64,000 nucleotides of DNA from Clostridium sp. 1001275B_160808_H3 (GCF_015550425.1 NZ_JADNAT010000005.1:2275-66274); one strand, 5' to 3'; shown: positions 7,403 to 17,487, counted from the first letter of the stretch. Notes: a model not told the origin generated them from the letters alone. Translations and numbers: made by a program.

Positions 7403-10400
7403 TTGAAGGTGAGTTGTATATTTGTAGAGAAAAAAAGATGCTTCGATGTTGAAGGAAAAAGTATGCTTGAAGATTATAAAAATAACTTAGGAATTAATTC
7501 TTTAGAAGAAGTTAGACTTGTAAATAAATATACTTTAGGGGAAATGAAAGAAGAAGATTATAAAAAAGCTCTTTATACAATATTTTCAGAACGAACTGTA
7601 GATAATGTTTACGAAAATAATTTTGAAGTAAAAGATAATGAAGTAGCTTTTGGAGTTGAATATCTACCGGGGCAATATGATCAAAGAGCAGATTCGGCTG
7701 CGGAGTGTTATCAATTATTGACTTCAGGAGAAAAAGTAGAAGTTAAATGGACAAAAATAATAATACTAAAAGGTACTTTAACAAAAGATGAAGTAGAAAA
7801 AATCAAAAATTATTATATAAATCCAGTTGATTCAAGAGAGGTAGATATAGATAACTTAGAGTTATCATCAAAACTTCCAGAGCCAAGAAATGTGGAGATA
7901 TTAAATGGATTTATTGATAAAAATGATAAAGAAATAGAGAGTTTTCATAGTAGTATGAATCTTGCTATGAGCCTAGATGATATAAAACTTATTAGAGATT
8001 ATTTTAAAAAAGAAAATAGAGATCCAAGTATTACAGAGATAAAAGTTATAGATACATACTGGTCAGATCACTGCAGACATACAACTTTTTCAACAGCAAT
8101 AGAAAATGTTGTTATTGAAGAAGGACTTTATACAAAACCAATAATTAAATCTTATGAAGCATATTTAAAGTCAAGAAATTTTGTTTATGGTGAAACTGAT
8201 AGAGATGAAACATTAATGGATATTGCAGTTATAACAATGAAGGAAATGAGAAAGAAAGGTCTATTAGAAGATTTAGATGTATCTGATGAAATAAATGCTT
8301 GTTCAATAAATGTGAATATAGAAACTAATAATGGAATAGAAGAATATCTAGTAATGTTTAAAAATGAAACACATAACCATCCAACTGAAATAGAACCTTT
8401 TGGAGGAGCAGCTACATGTCTTGGTGGGGCAATTAGAGATCCATTATCAGGAAGAACTTATGTATATCAAGCAATGAGAGTTACAGGAGCCTCAGATCCA
8501 ACAGTTAATATAGAAGAAACATTAAAAGGAAAACTTCCTCAAAGAACTATAACTTTAGGAGCAGCCCATGGATACAGTTCATATGGAAATCAAATAGGTC
8601 TTGCTACAGGACAAGTTGCAGAAATATATCATCCTAATTATGTTGCTAAAAGAATGGAAATTGGAGCTGTTATAGCAGCAGCACCTAAGAAGAATGTGGT
8701 TAGAGAAGAGCCTAAAGCAGGAGATGTTGTAATTCTTTTAGGTGGAAGAACTGGAAGAGATGGATTAGGTGGAGCAACGGGATCATCTAAAGAACATACA
8801 GAAGATTCAATTAATGAGTGTGGAGCAGAAGTTCAAAAAGGAAATCCTCCTACTGAAAGAAAGATTCAAAGACTATTTAGAAACTCTAAAGTTTCAAGGA
8901 TGATAAAAAGGTGTAATGATTTTGGAGCTGGTGGAGTTTCAGTTGCAATTGGGGAATTAACAAGAGGGTTAGATATAGATTTAGATAAAGTGCCTAAAAA
9001 GTATGAAGGTTTAGATGGAACGGAAATTGCTATTTCAGAATCACAGGAAAGAATGGCAGTTGTAGTTAATAAAGAAGATGAGAAAAAATTTATAAATTTA
9101 TGTGAAGAAGAAAATTTAGAGGCTGTTAAGGTAGCTGAAGTAACTGATAAAGAAAGACTTAGATTGTTCTGGAGAGGAAAAAATATTGTAGATTTAAAAA
9201 GAGAATTCTTAGATACAAATGGGGCAAGACAAACAATAGAAGTACAAGTAAAATCTCCAAAGAAATATCCATTTAATATAAAAGACGTGGATATAAAAGA
9301 AGAGTGGATTAATACACTAAGAAGATTAAATGTATCAATGCAAAAGGGATTAGTTGAAAGATTCGATGCAACTATAGGTGCAGGAACTGTGCTTATGCCT
9401 TTTGGTGGAAAATATCAAACAACACCAGCAGAAGGTATGGCAGCTAAGATACCAGTTTTAAATGGAGAAAGTAAAGATGCAACATTAATGACATATGGAT
9501 TTAATCCAGATATGGGAATGTGGAGTCCTTATCATATGGCATATTATTCAGTAATAGAAGCAGTAACAAAACTTTCAGCTATGGGTGGAGATTATAAGAA
9601 AGCAAGACTTACATTGCAAGAGTATTTTGAGAGATTAGGAAAAGATAAGAACAAATGGGGAAAACCTTTTTCAGCATTACTTGGAGCATATCAAGCACAA
9701 ATGGATTTAGGAATACCAGCAATTGGTGGTAAGGATTCTATGTCAGGTACATTTGGGGATTTAGATGTACCTCCATCATTAGTAGCCTTTGCAGTTGATG
9801 TTGCTAAAGCTAAAGATATTATATCACCAGAATTTAAAAATAGTAATTCTAAAATAGTGCTTTTAATAGCTGAAAAAAATGAAGATATGACATTGAAAGT
9901 AGAAGGATATAAGAAGAATTTAGAAAAGTTACATGAGCTTATTTTAGATAAAAAAGTTATTTCTGCTTCATCATTAAAATTTGGCGGAGTAGCAGAAGCT
10001 TTAACTAAAATGAGTTTAGGAAATAGGATTGGGGTAGAATTTGAAGGGATAAATAAAGAGGAACTATTTGAACTTAATTATGGAAGCTTAGTTTTAGAAG
10101 TTAATAATGATGTTGAAATAGAAAAAGAATTTAATGGTTGCGCTTATAAAGTAATAGGTAATACAACAGAAAATAGGGCTATAGTTTCAAAGGAATATGA
10201 CATTAATTTTGATATAGAAGTTTTAGAAAAGATACTAGAAGAAAAGTTATCAGATGTATTTAAGGTAAAAACAGAAAATAAAAAAGAAAAAATTGAAACA
10301 ATACTATATGAATCTAAGGAAATAAATACTCCTTTAATAAAGATTGCAAAACCAAAAGTATTTATTCCAGTTTTCCCAGGAATAAACTGTGAATATGATT

Positions 10401-11146
10401 GTGCAAGAGCTTTTCAGAATGAAGGTGCAGAAGTCTCAGAGTTTGTTTTAAATAATATGAACAAGGATTTATTAAACCAATCGATTTTAGAAATGGAAAA
10501 GAGAATAAGAGAAAGCCAAATAATTATGTTACCAGGTGGATTTTCAGCTGGAGATGAACCAGATGGATCAGGCAAGTTCATAGCAACGGTATTTAGAAAT
10601 GAAAGAATCAAAGATGCTGTAATGGATCTATTAAAAAATAGAGATGGATTAATGCTTGGTATATGTAATGGCTTCCAAGCACTGATAAAACTAGGATTAG
10701 TACCTTATGGTGAAATTGTAGATATAAAAGAAGATATGGCAACTTTAACTTACAATGAAATCAATAGACATATGAGCTCAATAGTTAGAACCCAGATAGT
10801 ATCTAATAAGTCACCATGGTTTAACGAAGTGAATCTAGGAGATATACATTCGATTGCAATTTCTCATGGAGAAGGAAGATTTGTTGCTCCACAAGAGTTA
10901 ATAGAAAAGTTAAGAAAAAATGGACAAATAGCAACTCAATATGTTGACTTAAATGGTGAAATATCTAGCGATATGCCTTTTAATCCAAATGGTTCAATGC
11001 TAGGTATAGAAGGAATCACAAGTCCAGATGGAAGAGTACTTGGTAAAATGGGACATTCAGAAAGAATAGGAGAAAACCTATATAAAAATGTTCCAGGAAA
11101 CTTTGATCAAAAGATATTTAAAGCAGGAGTGAAGTATTTTCTTTAA
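7403..11146 (+). CDS. purL: Phosphoribosylformylglycinamidine synthase (fused PurL-PurQ type)
   Basis: This enzyme converts formylglycinamide ribonucleotide, glutamine and ATP to formylglycinamidine ribonucleotide, step four of purine synthesis. The 1247-residue single chain carries the synthetase halves (SDHCRHTTF; FKNETHNHPTEIEPFGGAATCLGG; GGKDSMSGTF). The C-terminal class I glutaminase carries FPGINCEYD, PGGFSAGDEPDGSG, GICNGFQ with the nucleophile Cys, and AISHGEGRF. This long form explains the lack of separate purQ and purS genes in the operon. The start is TTG at 7403, eight bases after GGAGG. An ATG at 7396 is out of frame and gives only an 18-codon peptide. First gene of the operon. 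Confidence 0.96.
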   Translation: MKVSCIFVEKKRCFDVEGKSMLEDYKNNLGINSLEEVRLVNKYTLGEMKEEDYKKALYTIFSERTVDNVYENNFEVKDNEVAFGVEYLPGQYDQRADSAAECYQLLTSGEKVEVKWTKIIILKGTLTKDEVEKIKNYYINPVDSREVDIDNLELSSKLPEPRNVEILNGFIDKNDKEIESFHSSMNLAMSLDDIKLIRDYFKKENRDPSITEIKVIDTYWSDHCRHTTFSTAIENVVIEEGLYTKPIIKSYEAYLKSRNFVYGETDRDETLMDIAVITMKEMRKKGLLEDLDVSDEINACSINVNIETNNGIEEYLVMFKNETHNHPTEIEPFGGAATCLGGAIRDPLSGRTYVYQAMRVTGASDPTVNIEETLKGKLPQRTITLGAAHGYSSYGNQIGLATGQVAEIYHPNYVAKRMEIGAVIAAAPKKNVVREEPKAGDVVILLGGRTGRDGLGGATGSSKEHTEDSINECGAEVQKGNPPTERKIQRLFRNSKVSRMIKRCNDFGAGGVSVAIGELTRGLDIDLDKVPKKYEGLDGTEIAISESQERMAVVVNKEDEKKFINLCEEENLEAVKVAEVTDKERLRLFWRGKNIVDLKREFLDTNGARQTIEVQVKSPKKYPFNIKDVDIKEEWINTLRRLNVSMQKGLVERFDATIGAGTVLMPFGGKYQTTPAEGMAAKIPVLNGESKDATLMTYGFNPDMGMWSPYHMAYYSVIEAVTKLSAMGGDYKKARLTLQEYFERLGKDKNKWGKPFSALLGAYQAQMDLGIPAIGGKDSMSGTFGDLDVPPSLVAFAVDVAKAKDIISPEFKNSNSKIVLLIAEKNEDMTLKVEGYKKNLEKLHELILDKKVISASSLKFGGVAEALTKMSLGNRIGVEFEGINKEELFELNYGSLVLEVNNDVEIEKEFNGCAYKVIGNTTENRAIVSKEYDINFDIEVLEKILEEKLSDVFKVKTENKKEKIETILYESKEINTPLIKIAKPKVFIPVFPGINCEYDCARAFQNEGAEVSEFVLNNMNKDLLNQSILEMEKRIRESQIIMLPGGFSAGDEPDGSGKFIATVFRNERIKDAVMDLLKNRDGLMLGICNGFQALIKLGLVPYGEIVDIKEDMATLTYNEINRHMSSIVRTQIVSNKSPWFNEVNLGDIHSIAISHGEGRFVAPQELIEKLRKNGQIATQYVDLNGEISSDMPFNPNGSMLGIEGITSPDGRVLGKMGHSERIGENLYKNVPGNFDQKIFKAGVKYFL

Positions 11147-11159
11147 TTCAAAAAGATAA

Positions 11160-11231
11160 TAAATTGTGAATATAAAGGCTACGATAACTAGATATGTTCT
11201 ATATTTTTAATTCTTAATTTTTAATTCTTAA
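11160..11231. repeat. Dispersed repeat fragment between purL and purE
   Basis: Bases 11166-11200 match, in reverse, the right end of repeat family B at 35531-35564 (GAACATATCT then TTATCGTAGCCTTTATATT). They are followed by two perfect 14-base tandem copies of TTTTTAATTCTTAA (11204-11231), just upstream of the purE ribosome binding site. No gene is seen. Confidence 0.75.
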
Positions 11232-11250
11232 TTTGAAGGGGTGTTTTTAT

Positions 11251-11730
11251 ATGAAGGTAGCAATATTTTTTGGAAGTAAATCTGATACTGATGTTATGAA
11301 GGGAGCAGCTAATTGCTTAAGAGAATTTGGAGTAGAGTTTAAAGCTTATGTATTATCAGCTCATAGGGTTCCTGAAAAGTTAACGGAAACTTTAAAGGAA
11401 GCTGAAGAAAATGGGTGTGAAGTTGTTATTGCAGGAGCTGGGCTTGCAGCTCATCTGCCTGGTGTTATAGCTTCTCAAACTACTATGCCTGTAATAGGAG
11501 TTCCAATAAAAGGAGCAGTGGAGGGGTTAGATGCTTTATTTTCAATAGTTCAAATGCCAAAATCAATTCCAGTTGCAACAGTTGGAATTAATAACAGTTA
11601 TAATGCAGGAATGCTTGCTGTACAAATGCTTGCAATAAAAGATAGTTCGTTAAGAGAAAAATTAAATGAATTTAGATTAGATATGAAAAGTAAGTTTATA
11701 GAAGAAAATGGAGAAGGGGTAGATTTATAA
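11251..11730 (+). CDS. purE: N5-carboxyaminoimidazole ribonucleotide mutase
   Basis: Class I PurE rearranges N5-CAIR to CAIR in purine synthesis. At 159 residues the length is usual. Hallmarks are [10 protein letters not shown] near the N-terminus, the [10 protein letters not shown] loop with the key His, and [14 protein letters not shown]. The frame extends to a TTG at 11233, but GAAGGGGTG is correctly spaced for the ATG at 11251. No purK is seen nearby, so the carboxylation step must be encoded elsewhere or be spontaneous. It overlaps purC by one base (TAATG). Confidence 0.95.
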   Translation: MKVAIFFGSKSDTDVMKGAANCLREFGVEFKAYVLSAHRVPEKLTETLKEAEENGCEVVIAGAGLAAHLPGVIASQTTMPVIGVPIKGAVEGLDALFSIVQMPKSIPVATVGINNSYNAGMLAVQMLAIKDSSLREKLNEFRLDMKSKFIEENGEGVDL

Positions 11731-12434
11731 TGGAAAAATTAGAAATGATGTATGAAGGAAAAGCAAAGAAAATATATGCTTCAGAAAAGGCAGACGAAGT
11801 TATTGTGTACTATAAAGACGATGCAACAGCATTTAATGGAGAAAAGAAAGGGCAAATTGAAGATAAGGGAGCCTTAAATAATGCAATTACTTCCATGATT
11901 TTTGAAATGCTAAATGAAAATGGAATAAAGACACACTTTATAGAAAAATTAAATGAAAGAGAGCAACTTTGTAAAAAAGTTGAAATAGTACCTTTAGAAG
12001 TAATAGTTAGAAATGTAGCAGCTGGATCAATGGCTAAAAGATTAGGATTAGAAGAAGGATTTGAACTTAAAACTACAGTATTTGAATTATCATATAAAGA
12101 CGATTCACTAGGAGATCCATTAATAAATGATTATCATGCAGTAGGGATAGGAGCTACTACATTTGAGGAACTAAACAAGATTTATGAAATGACTGCAAAA
12201 ATTAATAACTTACTAAAAGAATTCTTCATAAAGCAAAATATAAGATTAATAGATTTTAAATTAGAATTTGGAAGATACAATGGAGAAGTTATATTAGCAG
12301 ATGAAATTTCACCAGATACATGCAGATTCTGGGATGCAACAACAGGAGAAAAACTAGATAAGGATAGATTCAGAAGAGACCTTGGAAATGTAAAAGATGC
12401 TTATATAGAAATATTAAACAGAATACAAAAATAA
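11730..12434 (+). CDS. purC: SAICAR synthase
   Basis: Phosphoribosylaminoimidazole-succinocarboxamide synthase joins CAIR with aspartate using ATP. It has 234 residues, typical of the short bacterial form. Hallmarks are YEGKAKKIY at the N-terminus, [28 protein letters not shown] and an RFRRDLG region. Its ATG overlaps the purE stop, implying translational coupling. A branched repeat lies between it and purF. Confidence 0.96.
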   Translation: MEKLEMMYEGKAKKIYASEKADEVIVYYKDDATAFNGEKKGQIEDKGALNNAITSMIFEMLNENGIKTHFIEKLNEREQLCKKVEIVPLEVIVRNVAAGSMAKRLGLEEGFELKTTVFELSYKDDSLGDPLINDYHAVGIGATTFEELNKIYEMTAKINNLLKEFFIKQNIRLIDFKLEFGRYNGEVILADEISPDTCRFWDATTGEKLDKDRFRRDLGNVKDAYIEILNRIQK

Positions 12435-12443
12435 TTAATAATG

Positions 12444-12575
12444 ATAATGGACAATGGAAAATGCGCAATTAAGGTAATAACTCAGTCAAGCTGAGTTATT
12501 AAAGTTAAAATTATAAGCAATTCAGCTAAGCTAAATTGCATCAATAATTATCCATAATTATCCATTGTCCATTAT
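12444..12575. repeat. Branched hairpin repeat between purC and purF
   Basis: The outer stem pairs ATAATGGACAATGGA (12444-12458) with its perfect complement at 12561-12575. Inside are a 10-bp hairpin AATAACTCAG/CTGAGTTATT (12476-12500) and a second GCAATT.AGCT hairpin (12517-12539). The result is a three-way-junction-like element of about 130 bases. It sits inside a cotranscribed operon and has no T-run, so I read it as a dispersed intergenic repeat or RNA-processing site rather than a terminator. Confidence 0.75.
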
Positions 12576-12605
12576 AAATTGTCAATTAATATTGGGGGTG
12601 TTTTT

Positions 12606-14012
12606 TTGAACTCAAATTTAATTTTGGATCCGAGTAATGATAAATTTAAGGATGAATGTGGTGTTTTTGGTGTTTATGTAAATAAGCCTATGGATGTTGC
12701 ATCTATGACTTATTATGGGTTGTATGCACTTCAGCATAGAGGGCAAGAAAGTGCAGGAATAGCTGTGGCAAATGGTGAAAGTGTTGATATTCATAAAGGA
12801 ATGGGGCTTATTACAGAAGCTTTTTCTAAAGATGATTTGAATAGACTTAAAGGGTTTGCAGCAATAGGGCATGTTAGATATTCTACATGCGGAGATACTA
12901 GAATTGAAAATGCACAGCCATTACTTAGCCAAACTAAGCTTGGTTCAATAGCAATGGCTCATAATGGTACTTTAGTAAATGCTGATGTAATTAGAGAACT
13001 TTTAGAAGATGGGGGACATGTCTTTCATACATCAATAGATTCAGAAGTTATAGCAAATCTTATAGCAAGAGGAGCTAAAAAAGGTCTTGAAAAGGCGATA
13101 TTTGATTCTATACAAGCAATAAGGGGATCTTTCGCAATGGTAATTTTGACAAATGATAAGCTTATAGGAGTTAGAGATCCACATGGAATTAGACCATTAT
13201 GTCTTGGAAAGACAGAAGAAGGTTATGTACTATCATCAGAAAGTTGTGCTTTAGATGCAATAGGAGCAGAACTAGTTAGAGATGTAGATCCAGGTGAGAT
13301 AATTATTATAGATGATAATGGAATTAAATCCTATAAGTATTCAGAAAATACACAATGTCAGACATGTGCTTTTGAGTATATTTATTTTGCAAGACCAGAT
13401 TCAACAATTGATGGATTAGATGTACATGAATCAAGAGTGAGGGCAGGAGAACAATTATTTAGAGAATATAAAATAGATGCAGATGTGGTAGTTGCAGTTC
13501 CAGATTCAGGAATACCAGCAGCAATAGGATATTCAAAGGCTTCAGGAATACCTTATGATACTGGATTTGTAAAAAATAGATATGTGGGCAGAACCTTTAT
13601 AACACCTTCTCAAGAAATTAGAGAAAGAGCTGTAGCAGTAAAATTAAATCCACTTAAAGCAAATATAAGTGGAAAGAGAGTTGTACTAATTGATGATTCA
13701 ATAGTTAGAGGAACAACATCAAAGCACTTAGTTGATTCTTTAAGAAGGGCAGGAGCAGAAGAAGTACATTTTTTAGTAGCTTCACCAATAGTTAAATTTC
13801 CTTGCTACTTTGGAATAGATACTCCATATAGAAGTGAGCTTATAGGAGCTAAAAAATCAATTGAAGAAATAAGAGAAGCAATAGGATGCGATAGCTTAGG
13901 ATATTTAAGTATGGAAGGTATGTATAGTTGCTTTAAAGAAAACTGTGGATATTGTGTTGGTTGCTTTAATGGAATATATCCAGTAGCAACACCTATAGAA
14001 GGAGCAAAATAA
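12606..14012 (+). CDS. purF: Amidophosphoribosyltransferase
   Basis: This enzyme makes phosphoribosylamine from PRPP and glutamine, the committed step of the pathway. An N-terminal Ntn-hydrolase glutaminase follows a short propeptide. The sequence KDECGVFGVY gives the Cys that becomes the mature N-terminus after cleavage, as in Bacillus PurF. The phosphoribosyltransferase domain has the PRPP loop VVLIDDSIVRGTTSKHL. Cysteines near the C-terminus (CGYCVGCF and others) fit the iron-sulfur cluster of the Bacillus-type enzyme. The start is TTG at 12606 after GGGGGTG; an upstream in-frame TTG at 12579 lies within the repeat and lacks a site. Confidence 0.96.
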   Translation: MNSNLILDPSNDKFKDECGVFGVYVNKPMDVASMTYYGLYALQHRGQESAGIAVANGESVDIHKGMGLITEAFSKDDLNRLKGFAAIGHVRYSTCGDTRIENAQPLLSQTKLGSIAMAHNGTLVNADVIRELLEDGGHVFHTSIDSEVIANLIARGAKKGLEKAIFDSIQAIRGSFAMVILTNDKLIGVRDPHGIRPLCLGKTEEGYVLSSESCALDAIGAELVRDVDPGEIIIIDDNGIKSYKYSENTQCQTCAFEYIYFARPDSTIDGLDVHESRVRAGEQLFREYKIDADVVVAVPDSGIPAAIGYSKASGIPYDTGFVKNRYVGRTFITPSQEIRERAVAVKLNPLKANISGKRVVLIDDSIVRGTTSKHLVDSLRRAGAEEVHFLVASPIVKFPCYFGIDTPYRSELIGAKKSIEEIREAIGCDSLGYLSMEGMYSCFKENCGYCVGCFNGIYPVATPIEGAK

Positions 14013-14034
14013 AAGCTGAAAGGTAGTGTGTTAA

Positions 14035-15036
14035 ATGATAACTTATAAAGAAGCTGGAGTTAATATAGAAGAAGGATATAGATCAGTAAAGCTTATAAAA
14101 GAATATGCAAGTAGAACAATGAGTGATTATGTACTAAATGGACTTGGAAGCTTTGCTGGAATGGTTGAGCTTCCAGAAGGATACAAGAAACCAGTTTTAG
14201 TTTCTGGGACAGATGGAGTTGGAACCAAACTTGATGTAGCTTTTAAAACTAGAAAATACGATACAGTTGGAATAGATTGTGTTGCAATGTGTGTTAATGA
14301 TATTTTATGCCATGGAGCAAAGCCACTATTTTTCTTAGACTATATAGCTTGCGGAAAGTTAGAAGCTGAAGTTGCAGCAGATTTAGTAAAAGGTGTATCA
14401 GAAGGATGTCTTCAAGGAGACTGTGCCTTAGTTGGTGGAGAAACTGCTGAAATGCCAGGGTTTTATAGAGATGGTGAATACGATATGGCAGGTTTTGCTG
14501 TAGGAATTGTAGATAAAGATAAAATAATAAATGGTAAGAATATTAAAGAAGGAGACAAGCTTATAGGTATTGCATCTTCAGGTTTACATTCTAATGGCTA
14601 TTCACTAGTAAGAAAATTATTTGAAGATTTAAATGAAGACTTAGGTGGAAAAGAAGCTTGGAAAACTTTAATAACTCCAACAAAAATTTATGTTAAACCA
14701 ATTTTAGAATTACTTGAAAGCTTTGAAATAAAAGGAATGGCACATATTACAGGTGGTGGATTTATAGAAAATATTCCAAGAATGTTTAATGGAGAAAATT
14801 TTACAGCAGTAATAAAAAAAGATAGCTATCCATTGCCGCTAATATTTGAAAAGATAATAGAAAAAGGTGTAGATAAGGAGCATATGTACAATACTTTCAA
14901 TATGGGGATTGGGTTTGTACTATGTGTTAATGAAGCAGATGCAAAGCCTGTTATAAAAGCGTTAATTGAAATGGGAGAAAAAGCTTATGATATAGGTTAT
15001 ATAACATCTGGAGGTGAAGGTGTTTGTTTAAAATAG
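14035..15036 (+). CDS. purM: Phosphoribosylformylglycinamidine cyclo-ligase (AIR synthase)
   Basis: PurM closes the imidazole ring of FGAM with ATP to give AIR. The 333-residue protein is of normal length. It shows YKEAGVNIEEGYRSV, SGTDGVGTKLDVAF, VGGETAEMPGFY and HITGGGFIENIPR. The ATG lies 22 bases after purF, behind AAAGGTAG. The end of purM overlaps the start of purN by 13 bases. Confidence 0.96.
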   Translation: MITYKEAGVNIEEGYRSVKLIKEYASRTMSDYVLNGLGSFAGMVELPEGYKKPVLVSGTDGVGTKLDVAFKTRKYDTVGIDCVAMCVNDILCHGAKPLFFLDYIACGKLEAEVAADLVKGVSEGCLQGDCALVGGETAEMPGFYRDGEYDMAGFAVGIVDKDKIINGKNIKEGDKLIGIASSGLHSNGYSLVRKLFEDLNEDLGGKEAWKTLITPTKIYVKPILELLESFEIKGMAHITGGGFIENIPRMFNGENFTAVIKKDSYPLPLIFEKIIEKGVDKEHMYNTFNMGIGFVLCVNEADAKPVIKALIEMGEKAYDIGYITSGGEGVCLK

Positions 15037-15677
15037 CAGTACTTGCATCAGGTGGAGGAACAAACCTTCAATCAATAATAGATTCAATAGAAGATGGAAA
15101 ATTAAATTGTAAGATAGAAATGGTTATAGGAAGTAAAGAGGGAATATTTGCTTTAGAGCGAGCGGAGAAAAAAGGAATAAAGACTCATGTAGTATCTAAA
15201 AAAGAATATAAAGATACTGCATGTGATAAGATATTAGAATTAACTAAGGGGAAAGTTGATTTAATAGTTCTTGCAGGATATCTTTCAATATTACAAGGAA
15301 ATATCCTAAAAGAATTTAAAGATAAAATAATAAATATACATCCATCATTGATACCAAGCTTTTGTGGGCCAAGAATGTATGGATTAAAAGTTCATGAAGC
15401 AGTTATAAATTCTGGAGTAAGATATTCAGGATGCACAGTTCACTTTGTAAATGAAGAGGTAGATGGTGGAGCAATACTACTTCAAGAAGTGGTGCCAGTT
15501 TATTTTGAAGATACAAAAGAATCATTACAAAAAAGAGTATTAGAAAAAGAACATGAAATATTGCCAAAAGCAATTGACTTGATTAGTAGAGATAAAGTTG
15601 AAATTATAAATGGAAAAACGAGAATAAATACAATTGATAATTGTACATTATCAATTATCAATTGTCCATTAATTTAA
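15024..15677 (+). CDS. purN: Phosphoribosylglycinamide formyltransferase
   Basis: PurN transfers a formyl group from 10-formyl-tetrahydrofolate to GAR. Family motifs are [12 protein letters not shown] (N-terminus), [11 protein letters not shown] (the Asn-His of the active site) and [16 protein letters not shown]. The start is TTG at 15024, seven bases after GGAGGTG and inside purM. The last 17 or so residues ([17 protein letters not shown]) have no family counterpart. They are the translation of a dispersed repeat (15631-15664), so the repeat has entered the coding end and replaced the native stop. The core enzyme looks intact. Confidence 0.95.
   Translation: MFKIAVLASGGGTNLQSIIDSIEDGKLNCKIEMVIGSKEGIFALERAEKKGIKTHVVSKKEYKDTACDKILELTKGKVDLIVLAGYLSILQGNILKEFKDKIINIHPSLIPSFCGPRMYGLKVHEAVINSGVRYSGCTVHFVNEEVDGGAILLQEVVPVYFEDTKESLQKRVLEKEHEILPKAIDLISRDKVEIINGKTRINTIDNCTLSIINCPLI
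15631..15664. repeat. Inverted repeat inside the purN 3' end
   Basis: CAATTGATAATTG (15631-15643) pairs perfectly with 15652-15664. The sequence is of the same type (ATTGTCCATTA, ATTATCAATTG) as the outer arms of the repeat before purF. It codes for the unusual purN tail and ends just before the purH ribosome binding site. Confidence 0.75.
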
Positions 15678-15690
15678 GGGGGTTTTTAAG

Positions 15691-17193
15691 TTGATAAAAA
15701 GAGCTTTAGTTAGTGTTTTTGATAAAGATGGTATTTTAGAATTCTCTAATTTTTTAGAAAGCAAGGGTGTTGAAATAATATCTACAGGTGGTACTTATAA
15801 ACATCTTAAGGATAATGGAGTTAATGTTATTGAAGTTAATGAAGTTACTAACTTTCCTGAGATGTTAGATGGAAGGGTTAAAACTCTTCATCCTATTATT
15901 CATGCAGGAATACTTGCTATAAGAAATAATGATGAACATATGGAAACTATTAGAGAAAGAAATATTAATCCTATAGATATGGTTATAGTTAATTTATATC
16001 CATTTTTCCAAAAGGTTAGGGAAAATTTAAGCTTTGATGAAAAGATTGAGTTTATAGATATTGGCGGACCTACAATGCTTAGAGCAGCAGCTAAGAATTT
16101 TAAAGATGTAGTAGTGATTTCAGATAAGGAAGACTACAAAGCTGTTATGGAAGAAATATCTGAAAATGGAGATGTCTCATTAAAGTTAAGAAAAAAGCTT
16201 GCAGGAAAAGTATTTAATTTAATGAGTGCTTATGATGCAGCAATATCTAACTTCTTATTAGAAGATGAAGAATATCCAGAGTACCTTTCAATATCATATA
16301 AGAAAAAACAAAGCCTAAGATATGGAGAAAATCCACATCAAAGTGCAGCTTACTATGGTTCAACAGAATTTGATGGAGCTATGAATAGTTTTGAAATACT
16401 TAATGGTAAAGAGTTATCTTACAACAATATTAAAGATTTAGATATAGCTTGGAAGGTTGCATCTGAATTTGATGAAGTAGCTTGCTGTGGACTTAAACAT
16501 AACACCCCTTGTGGAGTAGCTATTGGAGAAACTTCATTTGAAGTTTACAAAAAAGCACATGATGCAGATGAAACATCAATATTTGGTGGAATAGTTGCAA
16601 TAAACAGAAAAATAGATAAGGCTACAGCTGAAGAAATGGTTAAAATATTTTTAGAAGTAGTAGCTGCACCAGATTTTGATGAAGATGCTTTAGAAGTACT
16701 AAGAACTAAAAAGAACTTAAGAGTAATTAAATGTAATAATACTCCAAAGGATAAAAAATATATGGTTACAGTTGATGGTGGCATATTATTACAAGAAGAA
16801 GATAAAAATTTAATTGATGATTTAAAAGTAGTAACAGAAAAATCACCAACAGAAGAAGAAATGAAAGATTTATTATTTGGTATGAAGGTAGTTAAATACG
16901 TAAAATCTAATGCAATTGTTGCTATAAAAGATGGAGTAGCAGTCGGAATTGGTGGAGGACAAGTTAATAGAATCTGGGCAACAGAAGAAGCACTCCAAAG
17001 AGGGAAAGGTGCAACGGTTTTAGCTTCAGATGCCTTCTTCCCATTTAGAGATGTAGTAGATGAATGTGCTAAAAATGGTATTAAAGCAATAATACAACCT
17101 GGAGGATCAATAAGAGATCAAGAATCTATTGATGCTTGTAATGAACATGGAATTTCTATGGTATTTACGGGTATTAGACACTTTAAGCATTAA
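15691..17193 (+). CDS. purH: Bifunctional AICAR transformylase/IMP cyclohydrolase
   Basis: PurH carries out the last two steps to IMP: formylation of AICAR, then ring closure. It is 500 residues, close to the usual 510. The MGS-like cyclohydrolase domain (about 1-190) has [26 protein letters not shown] and INLYPF-type motifs. The transformylase domain (200-500) has [24 protein letters not shown] and [12 protein letters not shown]. The start is TTG behind AAGGGGG. A 294-base gap with a large repeat separates it from purD. Confidence 0.96.
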   Translation: MIKRALVSVFDKDGILEFSNFLESKGVEIISTGGTYKHLKDNGVNVIEVNEVTNFPEMLDGRVKTLHPIIHAGILAIRNNDEHMETIRERNINPIDMVIVNLYPFFQKVRENLSFDEKIEFIDIGGPTMLRAAAKNFKDVVVISDKEDYKAVMEEISENGDVSLKLRKKLAGKVFNLMSAYDAAISNFLLEDEEYPEYLSISYKKKQSLRYGENPHQSAAYYGSTEFDGAMNSFEILNGKELSYNNIKDLDIAWKVASEFDEVACCGLKHNTPCGVAIGETSFEVYKKAHDADETSIFGGIVAINRKIDKATAEEMVKIFLEVVAAPDFDEDALEVLRTKKNLRVIKCNNTPKDKKYMVTVDGGILLQEEDKNLIDDLKVVTEKSPTEEEMKDLLFGMKVVKYVKSNAIVAIKDGVAVGIGGGQVNRIWATEEALQRGKGATVLASDAFFPFRDVVDECAKNGIKAIIQPGGSIRDQESIDACNEHGISMVFTGIRHFKH

Positions 17194-17202
17194 TATTAAC
17201 TA

Positions 17203-17402
17203 GAGGAACAGAGAGAATCTTATTTCAGGATATTAAGTAATTTCACAGAGTATTTCGACTGTTGGTAAAAGAAAAATAACTAAATTTCTGTAACTCCCTA
17301 CGGTCAAACAACAGAAATTCTTAACGCAATTTTTATTTTAACAACAGGAAATACTAACTGTTCATTACGATATATCCCTCCATAAGATTTTCTCTGTTTC
17401 TT
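17203..17402 (-). repeat. Dispersed hairpin repeat, family A, between purH and purD
   Basis: The ends (17203-17222 and 17382-17401) are inverted repeats matching at 18 of 20 positions, and much of the inner arms also pair. The core read on the minus strand has arms AATTTCTGT/ACAGAAATT. It carries CGTTAAGAATTTC and a TGTTTGA...GGAGTT loop, just as in the copy at 328-516, but with compensatory base changes in the stem. It fills the purH-purD gap without an obvious T-run. Confidence 0.8.
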
Positions 17403-17487
17403 AGATGTTAAATTAATGTTTAGGCGTTTTTAATGTAAATGTTATAGAAATGGAATAAAATAAAGAGTATTTGTTGGAGGTTAGTAT

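Noticed and set aside
7396..7452. Short ATG frame overlapping the purL start as a leader peptide
   Set aside because: It is only 18 codons, shares the purL ribosome site at poor spacing, and ends inside purL without a hairpin behind it.
12444..12575. Element between purC and purF as a transcription terminator
   Set aside because: No T-run follows any of its stems, and the downstream genes clearly belong to the same operon.
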